A stretch of 57,328 bases of DNA from Seison nebaliae (taxonomy: Eukaryota > Rotifera > Pararotatoria > Seisonacea > Seisonidae), in assembly GCA_023231475.1 (NCBI GenBank), contig JALJEE010002142.1, positions 1 through 57,328 on the forward strand, given 5' to 3'. The notes beneath the pieces were generated by a model. That model was not told the DNA's origin. It ran no database searches and saw only the letters and a list, made by a program, of their open reading frames with translations. The position numbers were made by a program, and so were the translations under genes. Of this stretch, positions 37,001 through 49,162 are shown in pieces; the first letter of the stretch is position 1, and the number at the start of each line of letters is the position of its first letter.

Positions 37001-37036
37001 AAGATTTCATTGTATGTGAGCAAAAAGGATTTTTAA
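34028..37036 (+). CDS. FBLN1: fibulin-1 (extracellular matrix, EGF-repeat protein)
   Basis: A secreted matrix glycoprotein that binds basement-membrane components. The first exon encodes the leader [18 protein letters not shown]. Next comes an anaphylatoxin-like Cys-rich part: [20 protein letters not shown], and SYQTCCDK further on. Then about ten EGF-like repeats follow, nearly all calcium-binding (D-I-D/N-E-C starts at about 34893, 35069, 35266, 35556, 35738, 35912, 36093, 36271 and 36458). Each sits on its own exon with phase-1 introns; one repeat near 35360 is split by an extra intron. The last exon (36637-37036) has [17 protein letters not shown] and the fibulin C-terminal domain with [19 protein letters not shown] and ends [11 protein letters not shown]. 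Domain order and the C-terminal module fit fibulin-1, C. elegans fbl-1 and their kin. All introns I placed begin GTT. Confidence 0.93.
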
Positions 37037-37261
37037 TTCGTCGTTTATTTATTTTAATTTCAAATGATTCAACTCAACAGATTTTCTCTTTTCGTCTAAC
37101 ACATTCACCTCTTCCTTCCACATCTTCTTTATTCTACATCTTTCCTTCTATATCCCTGTGATTCATCCCGTCGAGTATTTCATTAAGAATAAGATATTGT
37201 TAATAAGAATCATTTTCATCCATTTGAAGAAGACTAAAGTTAAGTAAATAACACTTTTTAA

Positions 37262-40200
37262 ATGGAGAATCATCTTAAAATATCGCTAATAAACTCTATA
37301 TCAATCAATCTTCTTCTTTTATCTACTTCCCACTATTTACTCTACATATCTGCTGCTGATAATTTGACAACGGATTCATCCACTCCATTAGAAGCATTTA
37401 CAATTCATGATTGGATTACGACTGAAATAGTGAACATTTCATCGATTGTTCAAGAAGCATCTACAGATGAAAGTCATTTGACTACCGATAATTTCATTGA
37501 AAAACTTAAAATTTCGACGAATCCATTTTCAATCGTTCAGTTAAACAATAAAACTTCACAATTAATTGATTTGTATGATCAAAATTCTAGTAATAGTCAT
37601 ACTACTGAAAAGGAAGGAACAAATTTATTTACAGATGATACTGAATTAACAATATCGACTGACAATGCTTTGACGTTTTATTCAGAATCTACTGGTTCCT
37701 CCAATAAATTAATTGATCAGGAATGGACATCTAATATGAATGATTCTAATAGCACAAGTGGAATTGATTCGTTATTTTATGGAAATATATGGACAACTCA
37801 TTCGTATGAAGATTCAACATTATTGAGTAGTAACAATATTCAGGATCCACTATCCACAAATATCATCGAAGAACAAACAACTGATTCCATCATACAAAGT
37901 TCGAGTACAAAAAACCGGCAATACCCTACAATAATTACGGATGAATTTGATTCAACAGGAGATAATACTAACGAAAATGTATCAAACTATTCTACTTTAG
38001 AAGATGAAGTATATTCTACTACAATAATTGAGAATACCGGAAAAATGGGACCAATAAATGAGGGAGAACATTCAACAGGAACTTATGGAGAAGAAACTAC
38101 AGATATCGAGTTAACACAATTAATTTATTGTTATTATATCTTGTTCTCATTTTGTCAGGAAAACTTCAACGTCTACACAATCGACAATAAGTTATTATCA
38201 ACCATTTTTCCAATTAACCACCACATTCCCAAATAAATATGATGAGGACATTTTTGGATACTGCTCAAATCGTCATTATTTCACATCTTATTTTATGGCA
38301 ACTTATTTTGAATCAGAAATCTTTGCTGTTGATATAATAGATGATCGACCACTGATTCCCGAGCCAGAAGAGATTGGTCTATCTTTCGAAGATGTTCATT
38401 ATATGATGCAGAGATTGCTTAACCCCAAAAAATATCCATTACCTACTAACCGTTACCAATGTAAAGATCTGATGGTTTGTTCAACTTGATTTTTAGGTTC
38501 ATTAATTTTATTGTTGTTAGTGTCCTTCCATTGACAACATTATGAATAGTTTTAATCGATCGTCGATAAAAAATATTGATAACTTTAAAAAAATATGTCC
38601 GACACTTTTATATGCAAGAGAATCATCACATTGTGAGGGAGAAACGAAGAGATATGATTATCAAGGATTAACATCTATTGGTACAGGTTGATATTAATCT
38701 TTAAGCCAGTCATTTTTCATTTAATATTTGGTCATTAATAAGGATTTGGTCTGATTATCATATATGTGTTAATATGTAAAGCATTTTCTTTTATACCAAT
38801 TATTCTGTACAAATTTTCGAACCAAACACGAGTCAGATCATTAACTCTTTTACAATCTTTAGCATGTGGTTCTTTGGTAGCGAACAGTTTATTATTTTAT
38901 ATTCCTATTGCATTGGGATTACAACGGAATGATCATTCGAATCCAAATGGATATTTTCTCAAATCCATTCTAATAATGGCCTCCACGATATTTTTCTTTC
39001 TATTAGAACGTGCCATGAAACTTTATTTACTTGTCAAGTCTGATGTTAGTCGAATTTTAATTCAATTATTCATTAAATATTCTAATTCGTTTTGGAATAT
39101 GATTTTTTAGAATAAAATTGAACATGATAAAGAACACGAAGAGGAGAATACAACTTACAACTTAAGTCGTATAATTTACAAAGCTTGGGTTCGCATGAAT
39201 CCCCAAGAAGTTTCTTTGAAACTAATAAAATGGGAATAACTTCAATTATTGTTTAAACAGAAACCTCACATTTATGATAACGAAATTGAAATGGATGATC
39301 TTTCAATTCGCGATACTATTGTGCGAACTTCTGAAGATGAAATTGTTGGAAACTTATCCAGAAGATCAAAAAGAATGAGTCGAGTTAATCTATTTCAAGA
39401 AATGAAAGATGTGATGAAGAATTATGATACGCTCAAAGAGTCAGCGCAGAAAGTTCTTCCCGTTATAGAAACAACAATTGATAAGGTTTTATGGGAAATT
39501 GATGAAAGTTCTAAAAGTATAGTCTATGAAATTTTCGAATATACATTCTACTGTCTACCTGGAGATATGACGATATTTGCAAAAAATAATAGAAAATTGG
39601 AAGAAGTCATTCGACAAATTTATAGTTTTCGATTGGTTCACTTTTTCATTAATATTGAACATTTATATAAAAATTCGTATTTAGGGAGATTATAGTAAAT
39701 TGGATCCACAACAGAAATGTAATACGATGAATATTATTTTGAATAGTCATATCTCAAAAAAACATCGTTTATTACAGCAAATTCTGGTAATGAAAACTTC
39801 AAATTTGGTACCTGAAGATGGTGATATGAAACCGTCTAAAGTAACTCTCGACTTCCTCATTCATATTCAACCAATGGCTGGAGTAGTGTTTCTAGCGGAA
39901 TGTTCCAAAAATATTTTGCAAGGAATTTCTATTGGTTCTAGTGTTAAGTTCTCTGCTGTGAGTGGTGCCATTACTACTTATTGTAACACATTAGATTCAG
40001 TTATGACAACAATTTGTTAAATTTATTATTAGTAACAAGATGAAATTGAATTGTTTATAGCTGATTTCGAGCAATATGAGCATAATAACGTCACACCAAT
40101 CCAAGCAGTTATCCTCAGTTACATTAGTGGAATTGCAACATTCATTGGTGCAGTTATAGGTGTTCTCTTTATAATTTATGCGGATGAAATGTCAAAATGG

Positions 40201-40467
40201 TTATTTGCTGGGGTAGCGGCTTATTTTATATTTTCATCTTTAGGATCTGCCGTTACTCTTTTAATCTTCTTCTCAAATTTAAATTTCCACAAAATGGATA
40301 TATAGTTACCAGATATGAATCGTGAAGTAATTGAAGAATATCATCCGATGAAGGAACGTTATATTTTAACATTCATCCAATTGTGTGGCATGTTCCTTGG
40401 TTATGCGGGTGTGGTTCTATTTATTATGATATCCGATACACTCGATGTGAATTTATTGAAAATATAA
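37262..40467 (+). CDS. LIV-1 type ZIP (SLC39) homologue with degenerate metal-binding motifs
   Basis: Nine exons join in frame: 37262-38109, 38159-38474, 38521-38686, 38743-39044, 39111-39209, 39261-39605, 39685-40015, 40061-40251 and 40306-40467, giving 919 residues. A leader near the start is followed by a long Ser/Thr-rich ectodomain (about 35-385). KKICPTLLY (414-419) is the C-P-A-L-L-Y motif of the LIV-1 subfamily (ZIP6/ZIP10-like). Membrane segments follow: FGLIIIYVLICKAFSFIPII, LLQSLACGSLVANSLLFYIP, a third near 505, then after a charged cytosolic loop the C-terminal set including LSYISGIATFIGAVIGVLF and LCGMFLGYAGVVLFIM. In the zinc/iron pore, the TM4 H-N-x-x-D-G reads KNILQG (767-772) and the TM5 H-E-x-P-H-E reads NTLDSV (793-798). 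All the metal ligands are therefore lost. It is probably not a zinc importer; a partner or prion-ancestor-like role can be imagined but is not shown. The loop is also poor in His. Confidence 0.85.
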
Positions 40468-43400
40468 ATAAACAAACAATATTACCTTTAGAGAAATGAG
40501 TGCTCTGATGATAAGCTAAATTTTTTGAACAATTGAAATAACAAAAAATCCTTTCTACTAATTCTCATTAAATCTCTTCATAAATTCACGAACAACAACA
40601 CTTATTAATTCCAAGGCTATTGAATACTTGATTTATCGTTATCATTACATTCTAGTGTATTTCTCGCTTCCATGTTTTGCCTGATGGTTTGCCAAAAAAA
40701 ATTTTTTATAGAATGCATATCCTGGGAGGAATTTCTCTTCTTTTAGATAATCAGAAAAATGAATTTTTAGTTTCTCCTTCTAAAGGAATGAAGTAATAAA
40801 GATTTGTATAATTTAAAAAAAGAATGATTGGAATTAGTGAAGTTTCTTCTGTTTTGCAGCTATTTGGTAATTGTACTAATATTTAGCATCTCCTTATTAT
40901 TTTATTTATTGAATGGAACTTCTCTTTTTTCCTTATTGATCGAATATGTTTTATTTATCTACAAATCCTTATTCATCATATACCGATTGTGAGTTACTGG
41001 GCAAATTTGATAACATAGTTACTGTGTGTACGAATATGTAAATTTACATTTGTATAATGCTAAATACTCCCGTATTTATCTCCCTGTGTCGCTATTGGTG
41101 TATGTTGTGGTGTATATGTGAAATGATTCTAGCTTTCTCATTCCCATTAACCAGATGTACATATTCTTATATAATTCGTTTATTTAAATATTTGCGAATG
41201 TTCTATTGATGGAAGAAAAGTTTACTATAAAGATTTACTGCTTTGCTTTTCTCCAATTGTATATTATATGAATCAACCTCGAATATATAAAAGAAGAAAT
41301 TTTCCAATTTCTCATTGTTTATTTGAGAAATGAATTTTAATAAGTTTCCTAACAAAGAATTAATTGCAATTACATTAATCATATCATTATTCTTTGTCTT
41401 CACGAATTCTGAATGCTCATCATCGATGTTATCGACATCATCATGATCAAGAAGAAGAAGTTGAAATTCGATTTTCGTTTCATAAAGTGAATTTATCATG
41501 TACATCTATATCGATGTTGTCGTCTGTACATTTATGTAATGTTTAAATGTCATGTTAATAAATTTCTTTAAAAGTTATTTTAATTATTCTCCTCAAAGTT
41601 CGATTCGATAGGAAATTGTTCATCGAATTATAGAATTGGAGTGAGTGAACGTTTCACTTTTTTCTCCATATATGACACTTTGGGGAAAGGAGAGGAGGAA
41701 GACGAAAAGTGTAACTATTCCTCTAATACTAATTGATCTTCCCTTCTCCTTTATTATTATATTTACGAGATAATCATAATTCATTCTCTGTTTTTGCCTG
41801 ATAATATTATGATAATTAATAAGGATGTTTTCGTACAAAGACATTCTTCTTTGTATCACTTTTGCCTCGATTTTGGAGAGAATATAATTCTAGTCGAATA
41901 TGTATGGGCAATTGATGTATGGAAATATTTAAGAAATATTTTCAAATTCCTCAATCTTCGCCTTTACACTTTATGCGCACATGTATATGTGTGTAGTTTA
42001 TTAGATAAAAAGAAAGTGAGAATGGAAGATGTATTGAATAGGAGAAAATTTAAATTAGAACATGATTATTATGTTCAGTTATATCTTCACACAGGTCTCC
42101 AACGACTTGTCAATATCATTTATCGTATTTATATAAAACGAATGAAGCAATTTTCCTTCTTTTTCTTTTGCACTTTCTCATTATGATGGTGTTTAGTTGA
42201 ATCCTCATTATATTAATACATTTTCACATTCGCTGCTCATTTCGTAGATTCTCTTTAATAACTTTCCTTATATATTCCATCACATTTACGTCGCTTCAAT
42301 GTCCAATTGTATGTCAGTGTAGAGATTGGGGTGCGCTAATGAAAGTGTTCGTATTCCTGCGTCCAATGTTTAGAGATATCCATTTAATTCTAACATTTAT
42401 TTGTCTTAAAGTGTTTCCTCCATTACACCGAATTCTTTGGCAAGTGTGTGTGTATGTGTGCGTGCTTGTGGAGAAATGTCGGATGACGTACAATATCCGA
42501 GAGATGAAAATGAAGGAATAGCATATTTTATGTCATCAACATCCAATTGGAGATGAATTATATTATCGTTTCGCTTTCCTCGTTTTCCCATCCGATTTGA
42601 AATGTCTGTGCACACACACATTCAGTTGTGTGTGAGAGAGTGCGATTAATTCTCAAATAAAATATCCTTCTAATGGAATTTAATAAATTCCATCTCAAAA
42701 TTATTAAAATATTTTTCGTCATTACTTCCGTATAAATGATGTCGTTTATAAGTCTTGAAGGATGAAAATAACGATTTGATGAATTTAATGTATTTGAATA
42801 TAATTCCATTCATATTCCTATAAATATATGTTCGCTATTCCATTATGTCATACATCCTCATAACATCCAATAGATGCGAGATATCCGCTTTCTTCTTCAT
42901 GCCATCGAACATTCCCCTATATGGGTGAAGGCGAATGCACGATTATTGATTTATTGTGTGAATAGTCTTGTGTGTGTCGCTCTACTTTCAATTTGCACAA
43001 TCATATAAGGTCAACTTCAAATGTTTGGATTAGACTTAGGTCACAATGATCATCGGACACAAATTGGAGTATTGGGATGTTATTAACGATAAAACCGATC
43101 GGAACTTATTTAAAATTTAACTTTCCTAATGAATTCCATTTCATACTTCAGTTTTGTAAGGAGGGGTCGTTCGTTCTCAATCGAATTCTCTAGAACTCTC
43201 CACATAACTTTAATTAGAATCTAATTGATAATTTTATAATTTGCATAATTGTTGATTGCGTAATCGAAGAAAAGAATAACTTAATGAAACTAGGTAGTTC
43301 TTAAGTTGGAGTTTCATTCACGCTCTCAAATTTGAAAAGTAAGTAAAGATATTAATAGTTGAATAGTTGATTATGTTGTAAGGAATAGCAAGTCAATGAC

Positions 43401-44680
43401 GTACTTTGTCAACGTGTCCTTGTACTGTCCATCTTTAGTCCTTCCTTTATTTCGATTATACATTTTACGATGATGGAATGTCTTCCTTCCATGTAGTTGC
43501 TGTCGGTCATTACATCGGACAGCAACTCGCCTTATTCGTCCGGACTTCCCATATGTACTATTCCAAACATTAATATGTCGATTCTTATTGAAATTGAATA
43601 ATATCAAAGTTTATTTCTCTTACTTCATCTGCCGATTTGTGCACTGTGTGTGCAGTATGGTTAAATGTTATTTCGTTCGATCACAGGAATGTATATGTGG
43701 AAGAAGAATCAAAAAATTATGATCATCCAATTCCCCAATGTCGAATTCTATCAAATCATAATTCCTTATTTCTCCTTTTATTTATTATCCATGTCAGCGA
43801 ATTACTCTACCCATGTGGATTGGTTCTATTTGATCCGGAAACTCTCACACAACATTATACGACTTATCTATCCAATTTCTTGTTGTTCGTCTTGTTTTTG
43901 TTGTATATGCTTATTGTGCTTATTTGTGTGTGTGTGTGTGTGTGTTTTTGTGTGTATGTATGTCAATATAATTGTGTTATGATCATAGAGATATATTTCT
44001 CGAATTTTTCGAATAAAAATTTCTCCATAATAGGCAACGGCTATTATAAAACTGCATCATATTATATAATTGTATCTATTTTCCTATCTGTCTGTCCATC
44101 CATCCATATGAGCACATTGACATAGAATGGACGATTTCCATGTATCTACATAAGCAGTCAACATTTATAAAGATTTGAAGGGGAATATCTTCATGTTCTG
44201 TAGCGATTTGTTTATGAGATGGAATGTTACATGGAATTCGTTTCTCTATTTTCAATGATTACATATATTCTTCTTATCTCCCTTCCCTCACATCTTTAAA
44301 AGAATTGAAGTGAAATGACACTGTATATGTGAGTGAGTGAATGAATGAATGTGTATATATCAGATGAAAATGACTATCGTCTTCGTCGATTGACAATGAA
44401 GCGAAAACATTTCAAGAATAAATCATTTAGTATTCCATTTGGACTGCCTTCCTCTATTTTTCCTTGTTTCTTCTTTGATTCTTTAACAAGATCATAGTTA
44501 TCCAACTGTCCATTCATCCATCTATCCATTCCATCTACTTCATTTTCTTTCCTTATATTCTCTTCAAATCCTTCTTCATTTCCCATTTAATTATATCAAC
44601 CTCTTCCCCCTCCATCAATCAGATATCGTTCCACAGATAAGTAGACGAAGAAGAAGAAATTCTTATTTCTTTTTGACAAA
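40468..44680. other. 4.2 kb intergenic region, no gene seen
   Basis: The 3' flank of the ZIP homologue (AATAAA at 40466) and upstream region of AQR. Sequence of low complexity with a GT microsatellite at 43925-43945, shorter GT/CA tracts at about 42445-42465 and 42608-42635, and several frames of 80-160 codons without recognisable motifs. I do not support any of them as genes. Confidence 0.5.
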
Positions 44681-47600
44681 ATGCCAATCAATAAATCAAC
44701 GACAGTTGATTTCCATAATCCGTTAGTGATTCTGGCCAAGGAGAATTGGTGGAACGTGGAAACAATTTCTCAATATGATGAAGATTTAGTATCAGAAATC
44801 CTCCTCAAACATCTTCGAAGTAGTAATGCTACAAATCAGTTAATTCTCTTACAATCGAGATATCTTCAAAATTATTTGTGGAAATATTTCGAAAAAGGTG
44901 AAGATTTTAATGAAAAACATTTCATATCGATAATTATTCTCGTCAATAAACAAATCGAACATAATGACGATAATTCATCAAATTTATGGAGACATCTTAC
45001 AAAGAAGAATGAAGTCTTCGAACATTTCTATTCGATTACAATGAAGCATTTATATGAACGATTGGAAGGAGAGTCGATTGATGAATTGAATGATGACGAT
45101 ATCGAAATAATGAAATTTATTTATAATTCTCTAAATGGAATGGAAGTTCCTCTACTCTCCAAATGTATCATGAAATATTTCGGATTGTTATTATGGAATC
45201 ATTTAGATGTCGATCTTCGTTCATCCATATTTAATGAAATTATTCAATTTAAGAAATTTTGGAAGATAGCATCGAAACGAAAGAAATCATCTGTTCAAGA
45301 AATACAAATGAATCTCCTTTTTTATCTTACAAAAAAATTTCTCCAAATTTTATATACTTCCTCCAAACTACATTTTTATCAACATCAATTTCTTCATTTA
45401 ACATTAAAAATTTTAACAGAATCGATTACATTACCAAAAACACGTCGATTTTGTTGGCAATTATTCCATAACAATTATCTTCTTCCTATCATTCTTCGAT
45501 CTCCATATCTGAAACGATTGATGAATGATGAGAGGAAGAAAGAAACAGAAAATGATTCAAAACAAGAATTAACTGCATCAATTTTACTCGATAAATTATT
45601 AAATGTTTTTGATGATTCAATGAAAACTACTTCAACAATAACGGAGAACGAACCGGGAGAGATTGATGAAAAGATGGAGAAAGAGGAGAAATTTGATCGA
45701 ACGATAAATGATGATATTTTTATGATTCTATTGAATCAATTAATGAATTATTATCATTATGATATCGATAATATTTCATTGAAAAGTCTAAATCAATTTG
45801 AGATACGTGAAAATTATCAGAATAAAATATCATCATTTCAATTTGCTGTATTCAAATTGAATGATCCCACCGTCCCCAAAATCGGTACAATTCGAGAATT
45901 GACAATGATGAATGTGTCATATGTGTCGACACGTATCCGAACATTCCTCACATTTTTAGAAGAAGATGATTTAGAGAAGATTTTGAAAGAATTGAAATTA
46001 TTTAATGGAGAAATTATAGAATTCTTCTCAAAACAATTAGATTGTGATTGTTCGATAAAAGAATTATTTATTGATATATTAGAATTATATCTTCAACCCA
46101 ACACTTCACAAATCGAAAGAATTAATCGATTATCTTTATATCCAACAGAAGAATTGATTTGGAATGATAATATCGTACCAGCTGATCGACATGATTTATC
46201 TACTAATATTGCAGCATTGACACTCCCCAAATTAAACTTGCAATATCTTTCATTAACCGATTATTTACAAAGGAATTTCGAATTATTTAGAATTGAATCA
46301 ACTTATCAAATTCGTCAAGATATTGAGAGAGTAATTCGTTCAATGAAACCAGTCCATCCGATCGATTATAATCCATTAATTAATGATGATCTCATTCATA
46401 TGATATGTCGAGGTACATCACGAATGGGTGGACAAATTCAATCACTAAATATATGTACCGTTGCTGAACCATTAGTAGGAGAATATATACCGTCGAAAGT
46501 TCTCGTTGATATTCGATTGGATTTGGGAAGTAAAGAGAATGCTTTCCTTTGGCAATCAACAATAAGACGACATGATGTCGGATTTCTTATCGCTTGTCGT
46601 CCTACACAATCATTCAATAATTATGATTTTAAAACGACAGTCAACTTCTTTGATCAAGTAGAAATTATTAGTGTTCGTGGATGTCAAGTTCGAGGAATAG
46701 TCGATTTGAGCGGTTTAATTGTTGATGATATGAAATTGATTGAATTGAATAAAAAAGGAATGGATATGAATGATGATGATGATGGTGATGGTGATGATAA
46801 GAGAAACGATAATAGAATAATAAAATTACCAAAAACGAATGAGAGAACTTGGAGAGTTTCTCTCGATTCCAATCAATATCATATCGATTCAAATGGAGAG
46901 AAAGAGATCTATCAACATTTCAATATTTTCATTAGACGGAATGCAAAAGAAAATAATTTCAAAGCAGTTCTCGAAACTATTCGCCAATTGATGAGACCAT
47001 TAATAAATGCTGGAACATTTGGTCCTAATGAACTGGAAGTGGAAAAAACAAAATTATTGGAGACAGCTGTACCAGACTGGTTAGGTCATTTGTTATTGGG
47101 TGTTGAACGACCTGATATCGCGACACCAGATGTAAGTGAATGGAATATGAATTGGAATGATACATTTATTGATATTGATCATATTCAACAATCATTCCCA
47201 TCTTTTAATATCGAAATAAGAAATGAGAAAGAATTTAAAGATATCGATTCAAATCTCATTCGATATCATTTGAAGAAAGTGAATAATGAAAGAATTGAAG
47301 TGACATTGAGAAGAACAGAAGAATATTATTTGAAGAAGAAAGATGAGAATTTACGAAATCATATTCGTTTCACACCGAAACAAATAGAAGCGATCGAAAG
47401 TGGAATGTCACTTGGATTGACGATGGTCGTCGGTCCTCCTGGTGCAGGAAAAACAGATGTTGTTGTTCAATTAATCAATAATCTTTATAATAATAAACCG
47501 AATGAGAGAATATTAATTGTTACACATTCCAATCAAGCATTGAATCAAGTTTTCGATAAATTGATTCGATTAGATATAAATGAACGTCATTTAATTCGAT

Positions 47601-49162
47601 TAGGACATGGTGAACAAGAATTAGACACGGAGAAAGATTTCTCACGATATGGTCGAGTCAACTTCGCTTTAAGTGATAGACAACGATTATTGAAGGAAGT
47701 CAATCGATTACATCTTTCACTCATTCCGAAAGATGTCATCGTCGATAATTATGAACAATCGTTATATACTTGTGAGACTGCACAATATTTTTTCCTTCAA
47801 ACTATTCTCAGGAAATGGGAGACATTTCTACTCAAATTTCGAAATGAACGAACGATAGAATTAATTATAAAAGATTTTCCTTTCTACGAATTCACTAAAT
47901 TCAACGAGAATGATTTGTTAGAGAAGATTTTAGATGAAAATCATGAAATGATGAAGGCGGAAAAATATCCATTAAAATTGAAGGAAGAAACGTATGAAAG
48001 AATTTTAAAGAAATTGCGAAAGATATTTAAAGAGATTGAAGAAATATTCAATATTTTAGAAGAGTATCGTCCATTGGAGATGTTGAGATATGGAAATGAT
48101 CGAAGTAATTATTTATTGTTGAGAGAAGCGAAAATTGTTGCATTAACTTGTACACATGCTGCTTTAAAAAGAAAAGAATTACTTGATAATGGATTTACTT
48201 ATGATACTATTATTATGGAAGAATCAGCACAAATATTAGAAATCGAAACATTTATTCCTTTAGTTCTCCAAAATCCAAAAGATGGAAGAAATCGATTAAA
48301 ACGATGGATTATGATTGGTGATCATAATCAATTACCACCAATCATTCAAAATATTGCAATTCAGAAAGTTTCCAATTTCGAACAATCATTATTCAAACGA
48401 TTCATTCAATTAAATGTTCCACATATTATTCTAGATGCACAAGGTCGTGCTAAAGAAGAACTCGCTCGTTTATTCAGTTGGAATTATGATTGTCTCAATA
48501 ATCTTCCTCATACGACAAAAGGAGAATTCTCAAAGAAGAATATTGGATTCAAATTCGATTATCAATTGATTGATGTGGAATTATTCGAAGGAAGAATTGG
48601 AGAAAGTGAACCGATTCCACATTTCATTCAAAATTTGGGAGAAGCAGAATTTTGTGTGGCATTATTCATGTATATGAGACTTAGAGGTTATGATGGTAAG
48701 CGAATAACCATTCTAACTATGTACAATGGACAAAAGTGTTTAATTGAAGATATTCTGAAGAAACGTTGTTACAATAACGAAGTGTTTGGAAAACCATATT
48801 GTGTATCGACAGTAGACAAGTATCAAGGACAAGAGAACGATTATATTATATTGTCTATGGTGAGAACGAAATATATCGGATATTTACGTGATCTTCGACG
48901 TATAGTCGTAGCGATGTCACGAGCAAGATTTGGTTTCTATGTATTTGCTCATTTGCCTTTGTTGAGGACATGTTATGAGTTGAGTGAACCATTGAAATTA
49001 TTTAAGTTGAATAATCACAAATTAGTGTTGAATATGAAGGAGAGTCGAGAAGATGAGAGTATCGATGTTGATGATGAATCTTCAATCATTCGAGTGAATG
49101 ATGTCCATCATCTTCATCGAATTGTTGAGATGATTTATAATCGTTTAAATCAATCCAAATAA
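44681..49162 (+). CDS. AQR: RNA helicase Aquarius, intron-binding protein IBP160
   Basis: An SF1/UPF1-like helicase of the spliceosome that binds the intron upstream of the branch point and is core to the intron-binding complex. The protein is 1493 residues (human 1485), in one exon. The N-terminal half is the ARM-repeat scaffold. The helicase core has FTPKQIEAIESG, Walker A GPPGAGKT (918-925), VTHSNQALNQVF, HLIRLGHGEQELDTEKDFSR, TCTHAALKR, the Walker B region IIMEESAQILEIETFIPL (Glu1180), GDHNQLPPII, LDAQGRAKEEL, YNGQKCLI, VDKYQGQENDYIILSMVRT and RRIVVAMSRARFGFYVFA. Every helicase motif is intact, so it should be active. Two local oddities are an Asp/Gly run near 700 and the absence of introns in 4.5 kb. 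ISY1, a complex partner, is at 4.4-5.4 kb. Confidence 0.97.
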   Translation: MPINKSTTVDFHNPLVILAKENWWNVETISQYDEDLVSEILLKHLRSSNATNQLILLQSRYLQNYLWKYFEKGEDFNEKHFISIIILVNKQIEHNDDNSSNLWRHLTKKNEVFEHFYSITMKHLYERLEGESIDELNDDDIEIMKFIYNSLNGMEVPLLSKCIMKYFGLLLWNHLDVDLRSSIFNEIIQFKKFWKIASKRKKSSVQEIQMNLLFYLTKKFLQILYTSSKLHFYQHQFLHLTLKILTESITLPKTRRFCWQLFHNNYLLPIILRSPYLKRLMNDERKKETENDSKQELTASILLDKLLNVFDDSMKTTSTITENEPGEIDEKMEKEEKFDRTINDDIFMILLNQLMNYYHYDIDNISLKSLNQFEIRENYQNKISSFQFAVFKLNDPTVPKIGTIRELTMMNVSYVSTRIRTFLTFLEEDDLEKILKELKLFNGEIIEFFSKQLDCDCSIKELFIDILELYLQPNTSQIERINRLSLYPTEELIWNDNIVPADRHDLSTNIAALTLPKLNLQYLSLTDYLQRNFELFRIESTYQIRQDIERVIRSMKPVHPIDYNPLINDDLIHMICRGTSRMGGQIQSLNICTVAEPLVGEYIPSKVLVDIRLDLGSKENAFLWQSTIRRHDVGFLIACRPTQSFNNYDFKTTVNFFDQVEIISVRGCQVRGIVDLSGLIVDDMKLIELNKKGMDMNDDDDGDGDDKRNDNRIIKLPKTNERTWRVSLDSNQYHIDSNGEKEIYQHFNIFIRRNAKENNFKAVLETIRQLMRPLINAGTFGPNELEVEKTKLLETAVPDWLGHLLLGVERPDIATPDVSEWNMNWNDTFIDIDHIQQSFPSFNIEIRNEKEFKDIDSNLIRYHLKKVNNERIEVTLRRTEEYYLKKKDENLRNHIRFTPKQIEAIESGMSLGLTMVVGPPGAGKTDVVVQLINNLYNNKPNERILIVTHSNQALNQVFDKLIRLDINERHLIRLGHGEQELDTEKDFSRYGRVNFALSDRQRLLKEVNRLHLSLIPKDVIVDNYEQSLYTCETAQYFFLQTILRKWETFLLKFRNERTIELIIKDFPFYEFTKFNENDLLEKILDENHEMMKAEKYPLKLKEETYERILKKLRKIFKEIEEIFNILEEYRPLEMLRYGNDRSNYLLLREAKIVALTCTHAALKRKELLDNGFTYDTIIMEESAQILEIETFIPLVLQNPKDGRNRLKRWIMIGDHNQLPPIIQNIAIQKVSNFEQSLFKRFIQLNVPHIILDAQGRAKEELARLFSWNYDCLNNLPHTTKGEFSKKNIGFKFDYQLIDVELFEGRIGESEPIPHFIQNLGEAEFCVALFMYMRLRGYDGKRITILTMYNGQKCLIEDILKKRCYNNEVFGKPYCVSTVDKYQGQENDYIILSMVRTKYIGYLRDLRRIVVAMSRARFGFYVFAHLPLLRTCYELSEPLKLFKLNNHKLVLNMKESREDESIDVDDESSIIRVNDVHHLHRIVEMIYNRLNQSK

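Noticed and set aside
40061-40467. ZIP homologue considered a pseudogene because its metal motifs are missing
   Set aside because: All nine exons join in frame with good splice signals and the membrane segments are kept, so selection seems to have maintained the protein.
41794-42186. 130-codon open frame on the plus strand between the ZIP homologue and AQR
   Set aside because: Its composition is that of the surrounding low-complexity DNA, there is no domain or leader, and no splice signals connect it to anything.
43637-44125. 162-codon open frame containing a Cys-Val run
   Set aside because: The Cys-Val run is just the GT microsatellite at 43925-43945 read as codons; a second frame over the same DNA is also open, which argues for chance.
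46668-46892. poly-His frame on the minus strand
   Set aside because: It is the complement of GATGATGATGG repeats inside AQR that encode an Asp/Gly run.
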